A stretch of 64,000 nucleotides of DNA from Halobacillus litoralis (GTDB lineage Bacteria; Bacillota; Bacilli; Bacillales; Halobacillaceae). Below the pieces are notes generated by a model that did no database searches, was not told the DNA's origin, and saw nothing but the letters and a program-made list of their open reading frames with translations. The position numbers and the translations under genes were made by a program. Numbering within the stretch: position 1 is the first letter of the stretch; every line of letters starts with the position of its first letter. The stretch is from positions 1,048,001 to 1,112,000 of the forward strand of contig NZ_CP129016.1 in NCBI RefSeq assembly GCF_020524085.2. Reading direction: 5' to 3'. Below are positions 45,911 through 54,859 of this stretch, one piece after another.

Positions 45911-46121
45911 ATATAAAGAGGAGAAGTGTTAGGAGATTCGTGATTTTTTCCTTTAATAGGAAAAATGACGGAAGTATAGGTATTGAGCTTCATTTTTTCT
46001 ATCTAATCATTGATATAAACGGTGCAAATGTGTCAGAGTTTTTAAACTATCTATAAGGTGGTACAAAAAAGATTTGAGATGAGGTAAAATAGGGTAATGT
46101 AAAATTAACGGAGGTTTTACA

Positions 46122-48038
46122 ATGTTTACAAACAATAAATATATCAATAAAAAAACTGGTTTAAAACTACTAGTCTACCTATTGGTTATCGGACTATTTT
46201 GGTTGAAAATGAATTATATACAGACAAGTATCTTTTCACTGAATGTGGAAAATTCCAATGAAGCAAACATACTGGCATTTAATCCACTGAGCAGTATTTT
46301 TCTCATATTCGGATTGGGGATTCTGCTGGCTGGACGTCGGGGAATGTTCGTTTCCTATATCTTAGGCTCCATTCTTTTATACGTAAATGTTCTCTTTTAT
46401 AGAGAATACAATGATTTCATTACGATCCCGATGTTAAACCAGGTGGCGAACCTTGCAGACTTGGGAGGCAGTATCACAACGATTATGAGTCCTGTTGATG
46501 CCTTGCTGTTTGTAGATGTTCTCATTGCTGCTTTTCTCTTATTCTACTTGAAACCTTCACGCTTCCAGGCTTTTAAGCCAAAGCGCTGGGAGGGAATCGT
46601 TCTTGCTATCGTTGCTATTCCTTTGTTCATGATCAACTTGCAGTGGGCAGAACAAGAGCGGACGGACCTTCTAGAGCGTACGTTTGACCGCAATATGCTC
46701 GTTAAGTACATCGGTGTCATCAATTATCATGTCTATGATGTGGTGTTGCAGGGGAAAACCGAGATGAAAAAGACGTTGGCAGATAGTAACGAACTTGTAC
46801 CGGTCATCAACTACTTGAACGAAAATAAATCGGAAGACAGCAATCGTTTAGAAGGTGTCGCAGAAGGTAAAAACGTCATTTTACTTTCTCTGGAAAGTAC
46901 ACAGACATTCGTTGTCGACAATACGTTGCACGGCGAAGAATTGACTCCTTACTTCAATGACCTGAAAGAAGAAGGAATCTATTTTGATAATTTCTATCAC
47001 CAAGTAAAACAGGGACGTACGTCAGACTCAGAGTTTTTACTTGCGAACTCCATGTATCCATTGAACCGTGGCGCTGTTTTCTTCACTCATTCATCGAATG
47101 AATATGAAGGACTGCCAAGTTTACTTGGAGAGAATGGCTATTTTACCAGCTCCATGCACGCGAATGATAAAACATTCTGGAACCGTAATGTGATGTACGA
47201 CTCTCTAGGCTTTGACGAATATTTTTCCAAGGAAGATTACGATGTCACACCGGAAAAATCTCACGGCTGGGGGTATTTGGATGAATATTTCTTCGAGGAT
47301 TCATTGAACATGATGAAAGAAATGGATAAACCTTTCTACTCGAAGTTGATTACGTTGACGAACCATTATCCATTCACACTTCCTGAAGAGCAAAAGTTCA
47401 TTGAGGAAGGGGAAACGGGCAGTGGTACGTTGAACCGTTATTTCCAGACGATCCGTTATCAGGATGAAGCCTTGAAGAAATTCGTTGAAGACTTTAAAAA
47501 TTCGGAGCTTTATGATGATACCATCCTCGTCATGTATGGTGATCATTTCGGAATATCTGAAAACCACCAAAAAGCGATGGGCGAATATTTAGATAAAGAA
47601 ATCAACGATTTTGAGCAGTTCCAGTTGCAGCGTGTTCCAATGTTGATTTACGGAAAAGGAATTGACGCTGAGAAAAACCATACCGTTGGTGGACAAGTTG
47701 ACCTTCGTCCGACTTTGACGAACTTGTTGGGCATTCAAGATGATAATCCGATTCAATTCGGGCACGACCTGCTTGATGAAGACCGTCGTCAATTAATGAT
47801 CACTCGTGATGGTAATTTTGCCAGCGAAGAATATGTTGGTATTCAAGGGACCTGTTATGATCGAGAGACAGGGGCAGAGCTAGAATCTGATCTTTGTAAT
47901 GAAGGGTTCCAGAAGGCTCAAGAGGAATTGGAGATGTCTGATTCAATCATCTATGGTGACTTGCTACGCTACTTGGATGAAACGGAAATGGTTCAAAGCG
48001 AGAGCAATGAACCGAATCAAAATAAACAAGAACAATAA
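46122..48038 (+). CDS. LtaS-type lipoteichoic acid synthase family protein
   Basis: Membrane sulfatase-fold phosphotransferase that moves glycerol phosphate from phosphatidylglycerol to teichoic acid chains. The 638-residue protein has five N-terminal membrane helices (from LLVYLLVIGLFWLKM). An extracellular catalytic domain starts at about residue 225. The metal-binding and nucleophile motifs are NVILLSLESTQTF, Thr300 in GRTSDSEF, WNRNVMYDSLGF and MYGDHFGISENH. A Gln/Asn-rich tail ends it. Bacilli have several paralogues, so whether this is the main LtaS or a YvgJ/YqgS-like one is not decided. Confidence 0.9.
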   Translation: MFTNNKYINKKTGLKLLVYLLVIGLFWLKMNYIQTSIFSLNVENSNEANILAFNPLSSIFLIFGLGILLAGRRGMFVSYILGSILLYVNVLFYREYNDFITIPMLNQVANLADLGGSITTIMSPVDALLFVDVLIAAFLLFYLKPSRFQAFKPKRWEGIVLAIVAIPLFMINLQWAEQERTDLLERTFDRNMLVKYIGVINYHVYDVVLQGKTEMKKTLADSNELVPVINYLNENKSEDSNRLEGVAEGKNVILLSLESTQTFVVDNTLHGEELTPYFNDLKEEGIYFDNFYHQVKQGRTSDSEFLLANSMYPLNRGAVFFTHSSNEYEGLPSLLGENGYFTSSMHANDKTFWNRNVMYDSLGFDEYFSKEDYDVTPEKSHGWGYLDEYFFEDSLNMMKEMDKPFYSKLITLTNHYPFTLPEEQKFIEEGETGSGTLNRYFQTIRYQDEALKKFVEDFKNSELYDDTILVMYGDHFGISENHQKAMGEYLDKEINDFEQFQLQRVPMLIYGKGIDAEKNHTVGGQVDLRPTLTNLLGIQDDNPIQFGHDLLDEDRRQLMITRDGNFASEEYVGIQGTCYDRETGAELESDLCNEGFQKAQEELEMSDSIIYGDLLRYLDETEMVQSESNEPNQNKQEQ

Positions 48039-48041
48039 TTG

Positions 48042-48076
48042 AAACCCTCTCTCCATTTAAATGGAGAGAGGGTTTT
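48042..48076. terminator. Terminator after the LtaS-type gene
   Basis: AAACCCTCTCTCCATTT and AAATGGAGAGAGGGTTTT form a perfect 17-bp stem. Confidence 0.93.
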
Positions 48077-48131
48077 CTATGTGGTGATACCTATCATGGA
48101 GGACGGAGGCGCTCCACAAGCCCCAGCTGAT

Positions 48132-48317
48132 TTAATCCAGCTCACTTTCTTTATTCTTAGAGAAAAACGTGTAGAGAATGTAAATCACAAATAAGATGAC
48201 CACGGCTAATTTTCCCGTTCTGTAGCCAATATCCCCTGATATGAAGTCATAAATGAAAAAACCAATTAAAATAAACCCTGCCATGATGAAAATGAATACC
48301 TTCCATCTTGAGCTCAT
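48132..48317 (-). CDS. 61-residue two-helix membrane protein
   Basis: The short basic start MSSRWK is followed by two hydrophobic segments (VFIFIMAGFILIGFFIYDF and LAVVILFVIYILYTFF) and the tail SKNKESELD. Function unknown and family not recognised. GGAGGG lies six bases before the ATG. It stands between the LtaS-type gene (convergent) and the sulfur cluster. Confidence 0.65.
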   Translation of the reverse strand: MSSRWKVFIFIMAGFILIGFFIYDFISGDIGYRTGKLAVVILFVIYILYTFFSKNKESELD

Positions 48318-48450
48318 TTTTTCCCTCCTATCTCTTCATCCTTTACCCCTTCCTCTGGTAATTAACCCATTTTATGTAAGGGGAGGCATTAAAAAAATAA
48401 AGCTTGGAGAGAGTGTGGTAATGGGAAGGTTCCGGAATTTCAGCATAGAG

Positions 48451-48485
48451 AAAGAGCAGACACTTCATAGTGTTCTGCTCTTTTT
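48451..48485. terminator. Terminator downstream of the TauE-like gene
   Basis: AAAGAGCAGACAC and GTGTTCTGCTCTTT form a long stem flanked by A- and T-runs; it ends the minus-strand sulfur cluster. Confidence 0.8.
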
Positions 48486-48496
48486 GAATGCCAGTA

Positions 48497-49273
48497 TTAA
48501 AAGATATCCATCCAAACTTTGATTGTTGTCCCTAAGATCAATAGGGCTAGGACGGTTTGTAGAATCTTGGTGTTTACTTTCTTACCAGCCATCGCTCCAA
48601 GTGGTGCAGCAATTAAGCTTGCCACAACCATGATGGCTGCTGGGAAGTATTCGACCTGACCTGTGGTCACTTTTCCGATTGTAGCTCCGATGGATGAAAT
48701 CAAAGTAATAGCAAGAGAAGATGCAATCGTCATCCGTGTTGGGATCTTAAGCACAACAAGCATAATCGGTACTAATAAGAAAGCTCCTGCGGCACCGACA
48801 ATCCCTGCTCCTATTCCTACAATTAGTGCGAGAATGGCAGCCAGTGGTTTGTTAAAGGTGACCTCATCCAATGGCTTGTCATCAATACCTTTTTTCGGTA
48901 CGAACATCATAACGGTCGCAATTAAAGCAAGAACACCGTACACAATGTTAATGCCGTCTTCAGCCATGAACCTTGATCCATATCCACCTATGAAGCTCCC
49001 GATCAAAATACTGACACCCATATATATAATAAGCGTTTTGTTCAGGAAACCGCCTTTACGGTAGGCCCATACACCACCGATTGTTGCGAAAAAGACCTGC
49101 ACGGCACTGATGCCGGAAACTTCATGGGCGGTGAAAGCGGTAAAGCCTACAAGTGGTGGAATATAGAGCAGCATCGGGTATTTGATGATGGATCCACCAA
49201 TACCGAGCATTCCAGATATATAAGAACCTATGAAGCCGATAAGAAAGATCGTGATGATTAATCCGAATTCCAT
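48497..49273 (-). CDS. TauE/SafE family sulfite/organosulfonate exporter-like permease
   Basis: Membrane protein of 258 residues with about eight helices and the TauE repeats [20 protein letters not shown] and [20 protein letters not shown]. Family members export sulfite, thiosulfate or other sulfur anions. The persulfide-oxidising neighbours make sulfite export the best guess. TAGGAGGTAG precedes the ATG. A minus-strand terminator sits between this gene and tusA, so its expression may be partly separate. Confidence 0.85.
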   Translation of the reverse strand: MEFGLIITIFLIGFIGSYISGMLGIGGSIIKYPMLLYIPPLVGFTAFTAHEVSGISAVQVFFATIGGVWAYRKGGFLNKTLIIYMGVSILIGSFIGGYGSRFMAEDGINIVYGVLALIATVMMFVPKKGIDDKPLDEVTFNKPLAAILALIVGIGAGIVGAAGAFLLVPIMLVVLKIPTRMTIASSLAITLISSIGATIGKVTTGQVEYFPAAIMVVASLIAAPLGAMAGKKVNTKILQTVLALLILGTTIKVWMDIF

Positions 49274-49291
49274 AGTCTGTCTACCTCCTAT

Positions 49292-49320
49292 AAAAAAGGG
49301 AACCGTTACAGGCTCCCTTT
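49292..49320 (-). terminator. Internal terminator between tusA and the TauE-like gene
   Basis: On the minus strand AAAGGGAGCC-TGTAAC-GGTTCCCTTT followed by TTTTAT. Confidence 0.75.
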
Positions 49321-49352
49321 ATTCCATAATGGGGCAATCAGGTGATCGCTGA

Positions 49353-49583
49353 TTATTCTCCCTTTTTAATCCAGAACTTGAATACACCATTGTCTTCTTC
49401 TGTTTGTAGAAGTTCGTGACCACCGGACTTCGCCCATGCAGTCAAGTCTGCTTTTGCACCCTGGTCTGTTGCGTGGATTTCAAGTACTTCTCCAGCTTCG
49501 ATGTCTTTCATCGCTTTCTTTGTTTTCACGATAGGCATTGGGCAAGCTAGTCCTGTTGCATCGAGTGTTTTTGTTACGTTCAT
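49353..49583 (-). CDS. tusA: TusA/SirA family sulfur carrier
   Basis: A 76-residue sulfur carrier with the invariant CPxP motif ([15 protein letters not shown], Cys14) that holds a persulfide and passes it to partners. The rest is the usual beta-alpha-beta-alpha-beta-beta fold (LEIHATDQGAKADLTAWAKSGGHELL). GGAGGT lies ahead of the ATG. Its sequence is very close to the N-terminal half of the TusA-rhodanese fusion two genes upstream, suggesting duplication within the cluster. Confidence 0.93.
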   Translation of the reverse strand: MNVTKTLDATGLACPMPIVKTKKAMKDIEAGEVLEIHATDQGAKADLTAWAKSGGHELLQTEEDNGVFKFWIKKGE

Positions 49584-49653
49584 AATTGAATACCTCCAAA
49601 TAGTTGAATCATTGATTAAGGGTGAGCCCGGATAACCAGGCTCAACAGTTTTT

Positions 49654-50784
49654 TTATCTTACGGCACAACGGTTCGGGCCGATTTCCATTTCCCGTTGTT
49701 CTTCATTGTCCGGGCTGATTTTACCCATGTTAGTTTCACGGATTTCTTGATAAGCATTCGGTTGAGGCGGCAGATTCTCTGTGACCATTTTTCTGAACTC
49801 CTCTTGATCATCAATGTTCAAGCCGTGGTTCTTTTCAAAAAGGGTACCTAGTTTTTCAGCGACGGTACCGTCTTCGTTCAACTCATCCATAATCATGAAG
49901 TGAGCAGGTAGGACGATCAGCTCGTCAGAAAGCTCTTTATACCGTGTATAAAGGGTTTCTCTCAAATCCATCACCCAGTCATCGGCCTTACCAGCAAGGT
50001 CTGGACGTCCGATAGAGTCGATGAACAGGATGTCGCCTGTCATCAAGTATTGATCATCCACAACGAAAGAAGTAGAGCCTTTCGTGTGGCCTGGAGAATA
50101 CAACGCATGAATATCGATGTTTGTATTTCCTACCGTGACATGGTCTCCATCACGAAGTGGTTGGTAATCGAATGTCACTTCACCAGCATCTTCGGGAGGC
50201 AGCCAATATGTGGCACCTGTTTGTTCAGCAATTTTGCGTCCACCAGAAATGTGATCGGCGTGCAAGTGCGTATCAAAGACGTTCGTGATTTTCACACCAA
50301 GTTCTTTAGCGAAATCAACATACACATCTGTCATTCTTGTTGAGTCGATAATCGCTGCTTCTCCGTTAGATACAACCATGTAAGAAAGGCAGCCTTTCCC
50401 GATACGTACGAACTGATAAAGTTCGCCGCCATCTTTCAGGTCATTGACTTTGACAGGCTCCAGATGCTCACTCCAGGCTTTCATGCCGCCTTCTACGGAG
50501 TAAACATTTTCGAATCCTTCTTCCACAAGCATTTCAGCAACCATTTGAGAAGATCCGCCTTTGGCACAAACGACTGCAATCTCTTTATCTTTTGGCAGCT
50601 GATCTACAATCTCTTCGACACCATCAAGGAGATCGAAATAAGGAACGTTCAAGTATGAAAAGTTTTCGCCTTCGATTTTCCAGTCCTGATAGGCATCTTC
50701 TGTGCGTACATCAAGAAGGAATAGCTCTTCATTATTCAACACTTTATTAGTAATTTCTTTTACCGTCATGTTTTTAACAGTCAT
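49654..50784 (-). CDS. Rhodanese-metallo-beta-lactamase fusion, probable persulfide dioxygenase/sulfurtransferase (CstB-like function)
   Basis: A 376-residue two-domain protein. Residues 1-110 are a rhodanese with active-site Cys in VVCAKGGSS. Residues about 120-330 are a glyoxalase II-like metallo-beta-lactamase with [11 protein letters not shown] (HxHxDH), [10 protein letters not shown] and [12 protein letters not shown]-terminal extension with conserved Cys (PNRCAVR) follows. Persulfide dioxygenases have this fold, and staphylococcal CstB fuses it to rhodanese domains, though in another order. It should oxidise low-molecular-weight persulfides to sulfite or thiosulfate. GGGAGGTAATG precedes the start. 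Confidence 0.87.
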   Translation of the reverse strand: MTVKNMTVKEITNKVLNNEELFLLDVRTEDAYQDWKIEGENFSYLNVPYFDLLDGVEEIVDQLPKDKEIAVVCAKGGSSQMVAEMLVEEGFENVYSVEGGMKAWSEHLEPVKVNDLKDGGELYQFVRIGKGCLSYMVVSNGEAAIIDSTRMTDVYVDFAKELGVKITNVFDTHLHADHISGGRKIAEQTGATYWLPPEDAGEVTFDYQPLRDGDHVTVGNTNIDIHALYSPGHTKGSTSFVVDDQYLMTGDILFIDSIGRPDLAGKADDWVMDLRETLYTRYKELSDELIVLPAHFMIMDELNEDGTVAEKLGTLFEKNHGLNIDDQEEFRKMVTENLPPQPNAYQEIRETNMGKISPDNEEQREMEIGPNRCAVR

Positions 50785-50828
50785 CTCATTACCTCCCAGG
50801 GTATTAATTTTAATAAAAAAATATAGAA

Positions 50829-51392
50829 TTAAAGCTTCGTCGTTTCGCCATCCCAGCCACTCATGCCTGGAACAACATTGTAAACATTCTCAAAACCTTT
50901 TTCTGTCAGTTTCTGTGCAGCAAGATCACTTCTGCTTCCTGTACGGCAGATGATATAAACATTTTTCGTGCGATCCAGTTCATCTACACGTGTGTCAAGT
51001 TCCCCAAGCGGAATAGACGCTGCTTCAGGGATATGCTCAAAAGCATATTCGGCAGACTCGCGCACGTCTAATACTAGGACGTCTTCGTTTTTGCGAAGAG
51101 CATCCAATTCTTCATTGTTTACGACATGGGGGTGCTTTTTCTCTTGCTCTTCTTCACCGCTTGATTTGCGGACATAGTGCTTGAGTACGTCTCCCTCTTC
51201 GATCGTACCCAAGTACTGATGACCTGCACTTTTCGCCCATGCTTCAAGGTCTGCTTTAGATCCTTTATCTGTCGCTTGAATTTCAAGGACTTGACCAGCT
51301 TCAATGTCCTTCATTGTTTTCTTTGTCTTCACAATTGGCATAGGACATGCTAATCCTTTGGCATCTAACGTAAGATCTGTTTTCAGTTCCAT
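50829..51392 (-). CDS. TusA-rhodanese fusion sulfurtransferase (CstA-like)
   Basis: A 187-residue fusion. Residues 1-75 are a TusA domain with [15 protein letters not shown]; a short charged linker follows. Residues about 95-185 are a rhodanese with active-site Cys in [10 protein letters not shown] and [15 protein letters not shown]. CstA of staphylococci also couples rhodanese and TusA-type domains and relays persulfide sulfur. GAGGAGG precedes the ATG. It is part of the compact minus-strand cluster. Confidence 0.9.
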   Translation of the reverse strand: MELKTDLTLDAKGLACPMPIVKTKKTMKDIEAGQVLEIQATDKGSKADLEAWAKSAGHQYLGTIEEGDVLKHYVRKSSGEEEQEKKHPHVVNNEELDALRKNEDVLVLDVRESAEYAFEHIPEAASIPLGELDTRVDELDRTKNVYIICRTGSRSDLAAQKLTEKGFENVYNVVPGMSGWDGETTKL

Positions 51393-51425
51393 TTTTACAT
51401 TCCTCCTCTACCCTTATAGGGGGAT

Positions 51426-51722
51426 TTATTTCGTTGGACCTTCCCAGCTCATCATGCCGCCTTCCATGTTCGTCACATCGAATCCTTTATCCTCAAGAAT
51501 TTGTGATGCGCGACCACTGCGACCACCGGAACGACAGACCATTATATATGATTTATCCTTATCTAATTCATCTGTGCGTTCTTCGACAGTACCTAGAGCG
51601 ATGTGTTTCGCACCAGGGATCATTCCCTCTGCTACTTCTTCATCTTCGCGGACATCGATAATGTTTAGTTCTTTACCTTCAGATAGTTTTTGTTCGACTT
51701 CTTTAGCCGTCATGGTTTTCAT
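51426..51722 (-). CDS. Single-domain rhodanese sulfurtransferase
   Basis: A 98-residue rhodanese with the loop MVCRSGGRSGRA carrying the persulfide Cys, preceded by NIIDVREDEEVAEGMIPGA. It likely passes sulfane sulfur to TusA-type partners. TAGGAGGT precedes the ATG. It lies 16 bp after the DsrE-like gene. Confidence 0.92.
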   Translation of the reverse strand: MKTMTAKEVEQKLSEGKELNIIDVREDEEVAEGMIPGAKHIALGTVEERTDELDKDKSYIMVCRSGGRSGRASQILEDKGFDVTNMEGGMMSWEGPTK

Positions 51723-51738
51723 AAATGATACCTCCTAA

Positions 51739-52218
51739 TTAGATAAACAGGTTAACATTGCCGTCTTCTGCATCTCCAAGGTAAGCAGCAACGCCTGCAT
51801 ATTGAATGTCATCAAGCAATTCTTCTTTTTGTAATCCTAGTAAATCCATCGTCATTGTACATGCGACCAAGTTGATTTCCTGCTCTTGAGCCATATCAAT
51901 AAGATCCGGCAATGGCATCGCATTGTGTTTTTTCATGACATCTTTGATCATCTTAGGACCAAATCCTGCGAAATTCATTTTTGAGATGCCCATCTTATCT
52001 GCTCCACGCGGCATCATTTTACCGAACATTTTTTCCATGAAGCCTTTCTTCACTTGAATGTTTTCATCCTTACGGAGAGCATTCAGTCCCCAAAATGTGT
52101 GGAAAATCGTAACTTCGTGATCGTAAGCGGCTGCTCCGTTTGCAATAATATAGGCTGCCATTGCTTTATCATAATCCCCGCTGAATAAAATAATATTCGT
52201 CTTTTTTGTTTCAGACAT
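51739..52218 (-). CDS. DsrE/DsrF/DrsH-like sulfur transfer protein
   Basis: A 159-residue protein of the DsrE/peroxiredoxin-like group, with NIILFSGDYDKAMAAYIIANGAAA and VTIFHTFWGLNALRK. The conserved Cys is in INLVACTMTMDLLG. Relatives carry or reduce persulfide sulfur alongside TusA and rhodaneses. TAGGAGGAT precedes the ATG. It is the first gene of the unit, and an operator-like palindrome lies 27 bp upstream. Confidence 0.88.
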   Translation of the reverse strand: MSETKKTNIILFSGDYDKAMAAYIIANGAAAYDHEVTIFHTFWGLNALRKDENIQVKKGFMEKMFGKMMPRGADKMGISKMNFAGFGPKMIKDVMKKHNAMPLPDLIDMAQEQEINLVACTMTMDLLGLQKEELLDDIQYAGVAAYLGDAEDGNVNLFI

Positions 52219-52244
52219 GTTCCATCCTCCTAATTTTTGTATAT

Positions 52245-52260
52245 ATACGTGTGTGGGTAT
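52245..52260 (-). promoter_or_regulatory. Candidate CstR-type operator ahead of the DsrE-led unit
   Basis: Read on the minus strand, ATACCCACACACGTAT: 16 bp, with the ATAC/GTAT ends and central C-tract seen at the two other sites in the cluster. Confidence 0.5.
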
Positions 52261-52279
52261 ATTTTATTGTAAAAAAAAT

Positions 52280-52538
52280 TTATCTGCTTTTAACAAGCAA
52301 CTGAACAGCTTCATTGATTGAAGCTTCTTTGTTTTCTTGATCATCAGCGTCCTGGATACACTCCACAAGGTTGGAGGCTTACCACGAGCCCGATCGCGCG
52401 GTCAATCGCACTTCTGGAAGCGGAAAGCTGCGTAATGACATCTTTGCAGTCTTTATTTTCTTCCATCATTTTTAAAACGCCTCGCAACTGACCTTCTAGA
52501 CGTTTCACTCTGTTCTTCATTGCGTCATTGTATTCCAT
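52280..52538 (-). pseudogene. cstR: CstR/CsoR-family persulfide-sensing repressor, frameshifted
   Basis: Small helical tetrameric repressor. ATG at 52538 has GGGAGG eight bases ahead and gives MEYNDAMKNRVKRLEGQLRG. Cys31 and Cys60 match the two sensing Cys of CstR. Where copper-sensing CsoR has His before the second Cys, this protein has Asn (ASNLVEC), favouring persulfide over copper. One extra base near 52380 (GTAAGCC for GTAGCC) breaks the frame. With it removed, the usual C-terminal helix follows (INEAVQLLVKSR) and ends at 52280, for 85 residues. As read, the protein stops early. Confidence 0.8.
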
Positions 52539-52598
52539 CGAATTGACCTCCCTTGTGAAGTTTTTTCTGTCGCTGTTGAACAGTACATGACTAATAAT

Positions 52599-52614
52599 AT
52601 ACCCCATTAGGTAT
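52599..52614. promoter_or_regulatory. Candidate CstR operator between cstR and the DUF421 gene
   Basis: ATACCCCATTAGGTAT, with ATACC/GGTAT arms, lies in the divergent control region, 61 bp ahead of cstR and 77 bp ahead of the DUF421 gene, and is followed by TATAATG. Confidence 0.6.
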
Positions 52615-52690
52615 AATGTCAACACCCCGGTACGTATTTTTATGGATAAGGAATCCTGCCCCGTGTAAAGCTAAGGTAGAGGTGAAGCAC

Positions 52691-53404
52691 ATGGATATAT
52701 GGATGGATACACTTAAAGTGGTCGGAAGAATATTGACCATTTTGCCATTACTTCTAGGGGTATGGCTATTTATGGGGAAAAGGTCGGTTGGAGAATTGCC
52801 CGTCTTCGATTTTTTAGTGGTGCTTGTGCTGGGTTCCGTCGTGGGGGCGGATATTGCTGATCCCAAAATTGATCATATACATACTGTAACGGCGATTATA
52901 GTCATTGCGCTTTTACAAAAATTTATCGTATGGCTGAAGTTGCGGAACAGGAAGATCGGAAAAATTCTCACGTTTGAGCCGACCATCGTTGTATTTCAGG
53001 GAGAAATGGTAGAAGAGAATATCTCCCGTATCCATTATTCTCTGGATAACATTACGCACATGCTCAGAGAACAGAAAGTATTTGCTTTGAGTAGTGTCGA
53101 ACTTGGAATCATCGAACCGAATGGCCAACTATCCGTTAAACTGAAAAACGCGAACGAAGCCGTGACTCGCGAAGATATGAAGATTCCATATAGGGGTGGG
53201 GGTTATGATATCCCCCTGATTATGGACGGTCAACTACAACCAGATCTTTTAACTCGCGCAGGGCGGGATATGGAGTGGTTACGTACGAACCTGGGTACCC
53301 ACGACGTATCAGATGTCTTTTATGGTGCGCTTACCAGCCAAGGGGAATTCCATTTCACATTAAAGGGCAAACAGACAGAGTCTTTACCTCCTATTGAACA
53401 TTGA
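52691..53404 (+). CDS. DUF421 (YetF/YdfS-type) membrane protein
   Basis: A 237-residue protein with three N-terminal membrane helices (VVGRILTILPLLLGVWLFMG; VFDFLVVLVLGSVVGADIA; VTAIIVIALLQKFIVWL). The cytoplasmic DUF421 domain has the conserved KPTIVV-like FEPTIVVFQG and SSVELGIIEPNGQLSV. Function is unknown; several family members are spore- or membrane-associated. ATG 52691 has AGAGGTG six bases ahead. It is divergent from cstR, so it may or may not belong to the sulfur regulon. Confidence 0.87.
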   Translation: MDIWMDTLKVVGRILTILPLLLGVWLFMGKRSVGELPVFDFLVVLVLGSVVGADIADPKIDHIHTVTAIIVIALLQKFIVWLKLRNRKIGKILTFEPTIVVFQGEMVEENISRIHYSLDNITHMLREQKVFALSSVELGIIEPNGQLSVKLKNANEAVTREDMKIPYRGGGYDIPLIMDGQLQPDLLTRAGRDMEWLRTNLGTHDVSDVFYGALTSQGEFHFTLKGKQTESLPPIEH

Positions 53405-53449
53405 TAGATTTTGGAGAAGAAGGTTAAATATGATCCTATTCATTAAATA

Positions 53450-53482
53450 TAAAAGAGCCGCTAAAATTAGCAGCTCTTTTAT
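53450..53482. terminator. Bidirectional terminator between DUF421 and DUF302 genes
   Basis: AAAAGAGCCGCTAA and TTAGCAGCTCTTTT pair, with A- and T-runs on both sides. Confidence 0.9.
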
Positions 53483-53484
53483 AA

Positions 53485-53868
53485 TCAAACGCTTTGATCC
53501 ATGCATTTCTTCAGACGGTCTTCAATATCACTTGCCATCTCTTGGATATTGTCATCTTCAACCATTTGAGTGAGAGAGGTAGGTTTAGGCATACCGATTT
53601 TCGTCTTGCTTCCATCCTCATAGACAACCATCTTACATGGAAGGAAATAGCCAGCCATAATGTTTTCATTTAACACGCGCTGCGCCTCTTTAGGGTTACA
53701 GACTTCCAAGACTTTAAATTCTTTTTCAAATTCCAGTCCTTTTTCATGAAGCTTATCTTTGATGTCAAAGTTCCATAATACGCCAAACTTTGCTTCCTTA
53801 AGATTAGCCTCAAGACTTTCAATCGCTTCATCCATACCTTTGTCCGTTTCAACCGTATAGTGAAACAT
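53485..53868 (-). CDS. DUF302 domain protein
   Basis: A 127-residue soluble DUF302 protein: HYTVETDKGMDEAIESLEANLKEAKFGVLW, then FEKEFKVLEVCNPKEAQRVL and LPCKMVVYEDGSKTKIG. DUF302 proteins often accompany rhodanese and sulfur-oxidation genes, but their activity is unknown. The two Cys (VCNP, LPCK) could be sulfur-reactive. ATG 53868 has GGAGG ahead; the frame is open further upstream only across the operator. An ATACC-N6-GGTAT palindrome lies 34 bp upstream, linking it to the CstR-type regulon. Confidence 0.88.
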   Translation of the reverse strand: MFHYTVETDKGMDEAIESLEANLKEAKFGVLWNFDIKDKLHEKGLEFEKEFKVLEVCNPKEAQRVLNENIMAGYFLPCKMVVYEDGSKTKIGMPKPTSLTQMVEDDNIQEMASDIEDRLKKCMDQSV

Positions 53869-53902
53869 GAAATACCTCCTTGAAAATAAGTTCTTCTTAT
53901 CC

Positions 53903-53918
53903 ATACCCATTAAGGTAT
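53903..53918. promoter_or_regulatory. Candidate CstR operator ahead of the DUF302 gene
   Basis: ATACCCATTAAGGTAT is nearly identical to the site at 52599 and has the same 16-bp geometry. Confidence 0.6.
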
Positions 53919-54081
53919 AAAAGTAATCATCTAATCGGACGGATCTTTTAAGCCCCCCTTTTGAGGAAGGGGCAGATTCTTGAATGTAAAAAATACTCGA
54001 ACCTCCACAGGTTGTCTTTTGAATTGTGTATGGAAGTTCCTTATATTAAAATGGGTACATTAGAGAGAGGACGTGAATCAC

Positions 54082-54822
54082 ATGACAAAAGACATCAAAT
54101 TGATTGCTCTGGACTTAGATGGCACCACCGTCAATCATGAAGGAGTAGTTTCCGAGGCAAATAAAGAAGCTATAAAAAAAGCAAAGGAAAAAGGCATCCA
54201 CGTTGTATTAAGTACAGGAAGATCATTATCCCGATGCCGGAACATTGCAGATGATCTCGGCCGCTCTTCCTATATCGTTACGATCAATGGTGGAGAGATT
54301 TATGATCATGAGTTTAACCTGGTCGAACGAAATAAGCTCGAACATCAACATGTGGAGCGTCTGTGGGAATTGAAAAAGGAGCATGGTCTCTATTTTTGGT
54401 CCTCCACCGTGCAAGGCTTGTACAACAGCCAAAATCCATTCGATCAAGAGATTGTAGATTACGATTGGTTGAAGTTCGGTTTTGATATACAAGATGACGA
54501 AGTAAGACAAGTCATTCTCGATGAAGTTAATGCGAATCCAAACCTGGAAGTAACCAACTCCAGTCCGACAAACATTGAAATTAATCCTGAGGGTGTAAAT
54601 AAAGCAGCGGCTCTCATGAAAGTTTGCCAGTGGCTTGATTTAGAAATGGATCAGGTGATGGCTGTTGGCGACAGCATGAACGATATCGCAATGATTCGCG
54701 AAGCAGGTTTCGGCGTCGCGATGGGGAATGCCCAGGAGCCAGTGAAAAAAGAAGCAGACTTTGTAACAGCGTCCAATAAGGAAGACGGCGTCGCTTTTGC
54801 CATTGAAAAAGTCATAGACTAA
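54082..54822 (+). CDS. Cof-type HAD-superfamily hydrolase
   Basis: A 246-residue HAD phosphatase of the Cof/type IIB group. Motif I is ALDLDGTTVN (Asp nucleophile), motif II VLSTGRSLSR, motif III Lys in VNKAAALMK and motif IV AVGDSMNDIAMI. The C2b cap lies between motifs II and III. Relatives dephosphorylate sugar phosphates or nucleotides; the exact substrate cannot be told. ATG 54082 is preferred over GTG 54073 because GAGAGGA lies nearly on top of the latter. Monocistronic. Confidence 0.9.
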   Translation: MTKDIKLIALDLDGTTVNHEGVVSEANKEAIKKAKEKGIHVVLSTGRSLSRCRNIADDLGRSSYIVTINGGEIYDHEFNLVERNKLEHQHVERLWELKKEHGLYFWSSTVQGLYNSQNPFDQEIVDYDWLKFGFDIQDDEVRQVILDEVNANPNLEVTNSSPTNIEINPEGVNKAAALMKVCQWLDLEMDQVMAVGDSMNDIAMIREAGFGVAMGNAQEPVKKEADFVTASNKEDGVAFAIEKVID

Positions 54823-54826
54823 CTCC

Positions 54827-54859
54827 AAAAAACCAGCCCAAACCAGGCTGGTTTTTTTG
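54827..54859 (+). terminator. HAD gene terminator
   Basis: AAACCAGCC-CAAA-CCAGGCTGGTTT-type stem followed by TTTTG. Confidence 0.9.

Noticed and set aside
49622..49660. Hairpin GAGCCCGGATAACCAGGCTC followed by a T-run as a terminator of the sulfur cluster
   Set aside because: The T-run lies on the plus strand, the wrong side for the minus-strand genes, and no plus-strand transcript is expected there.
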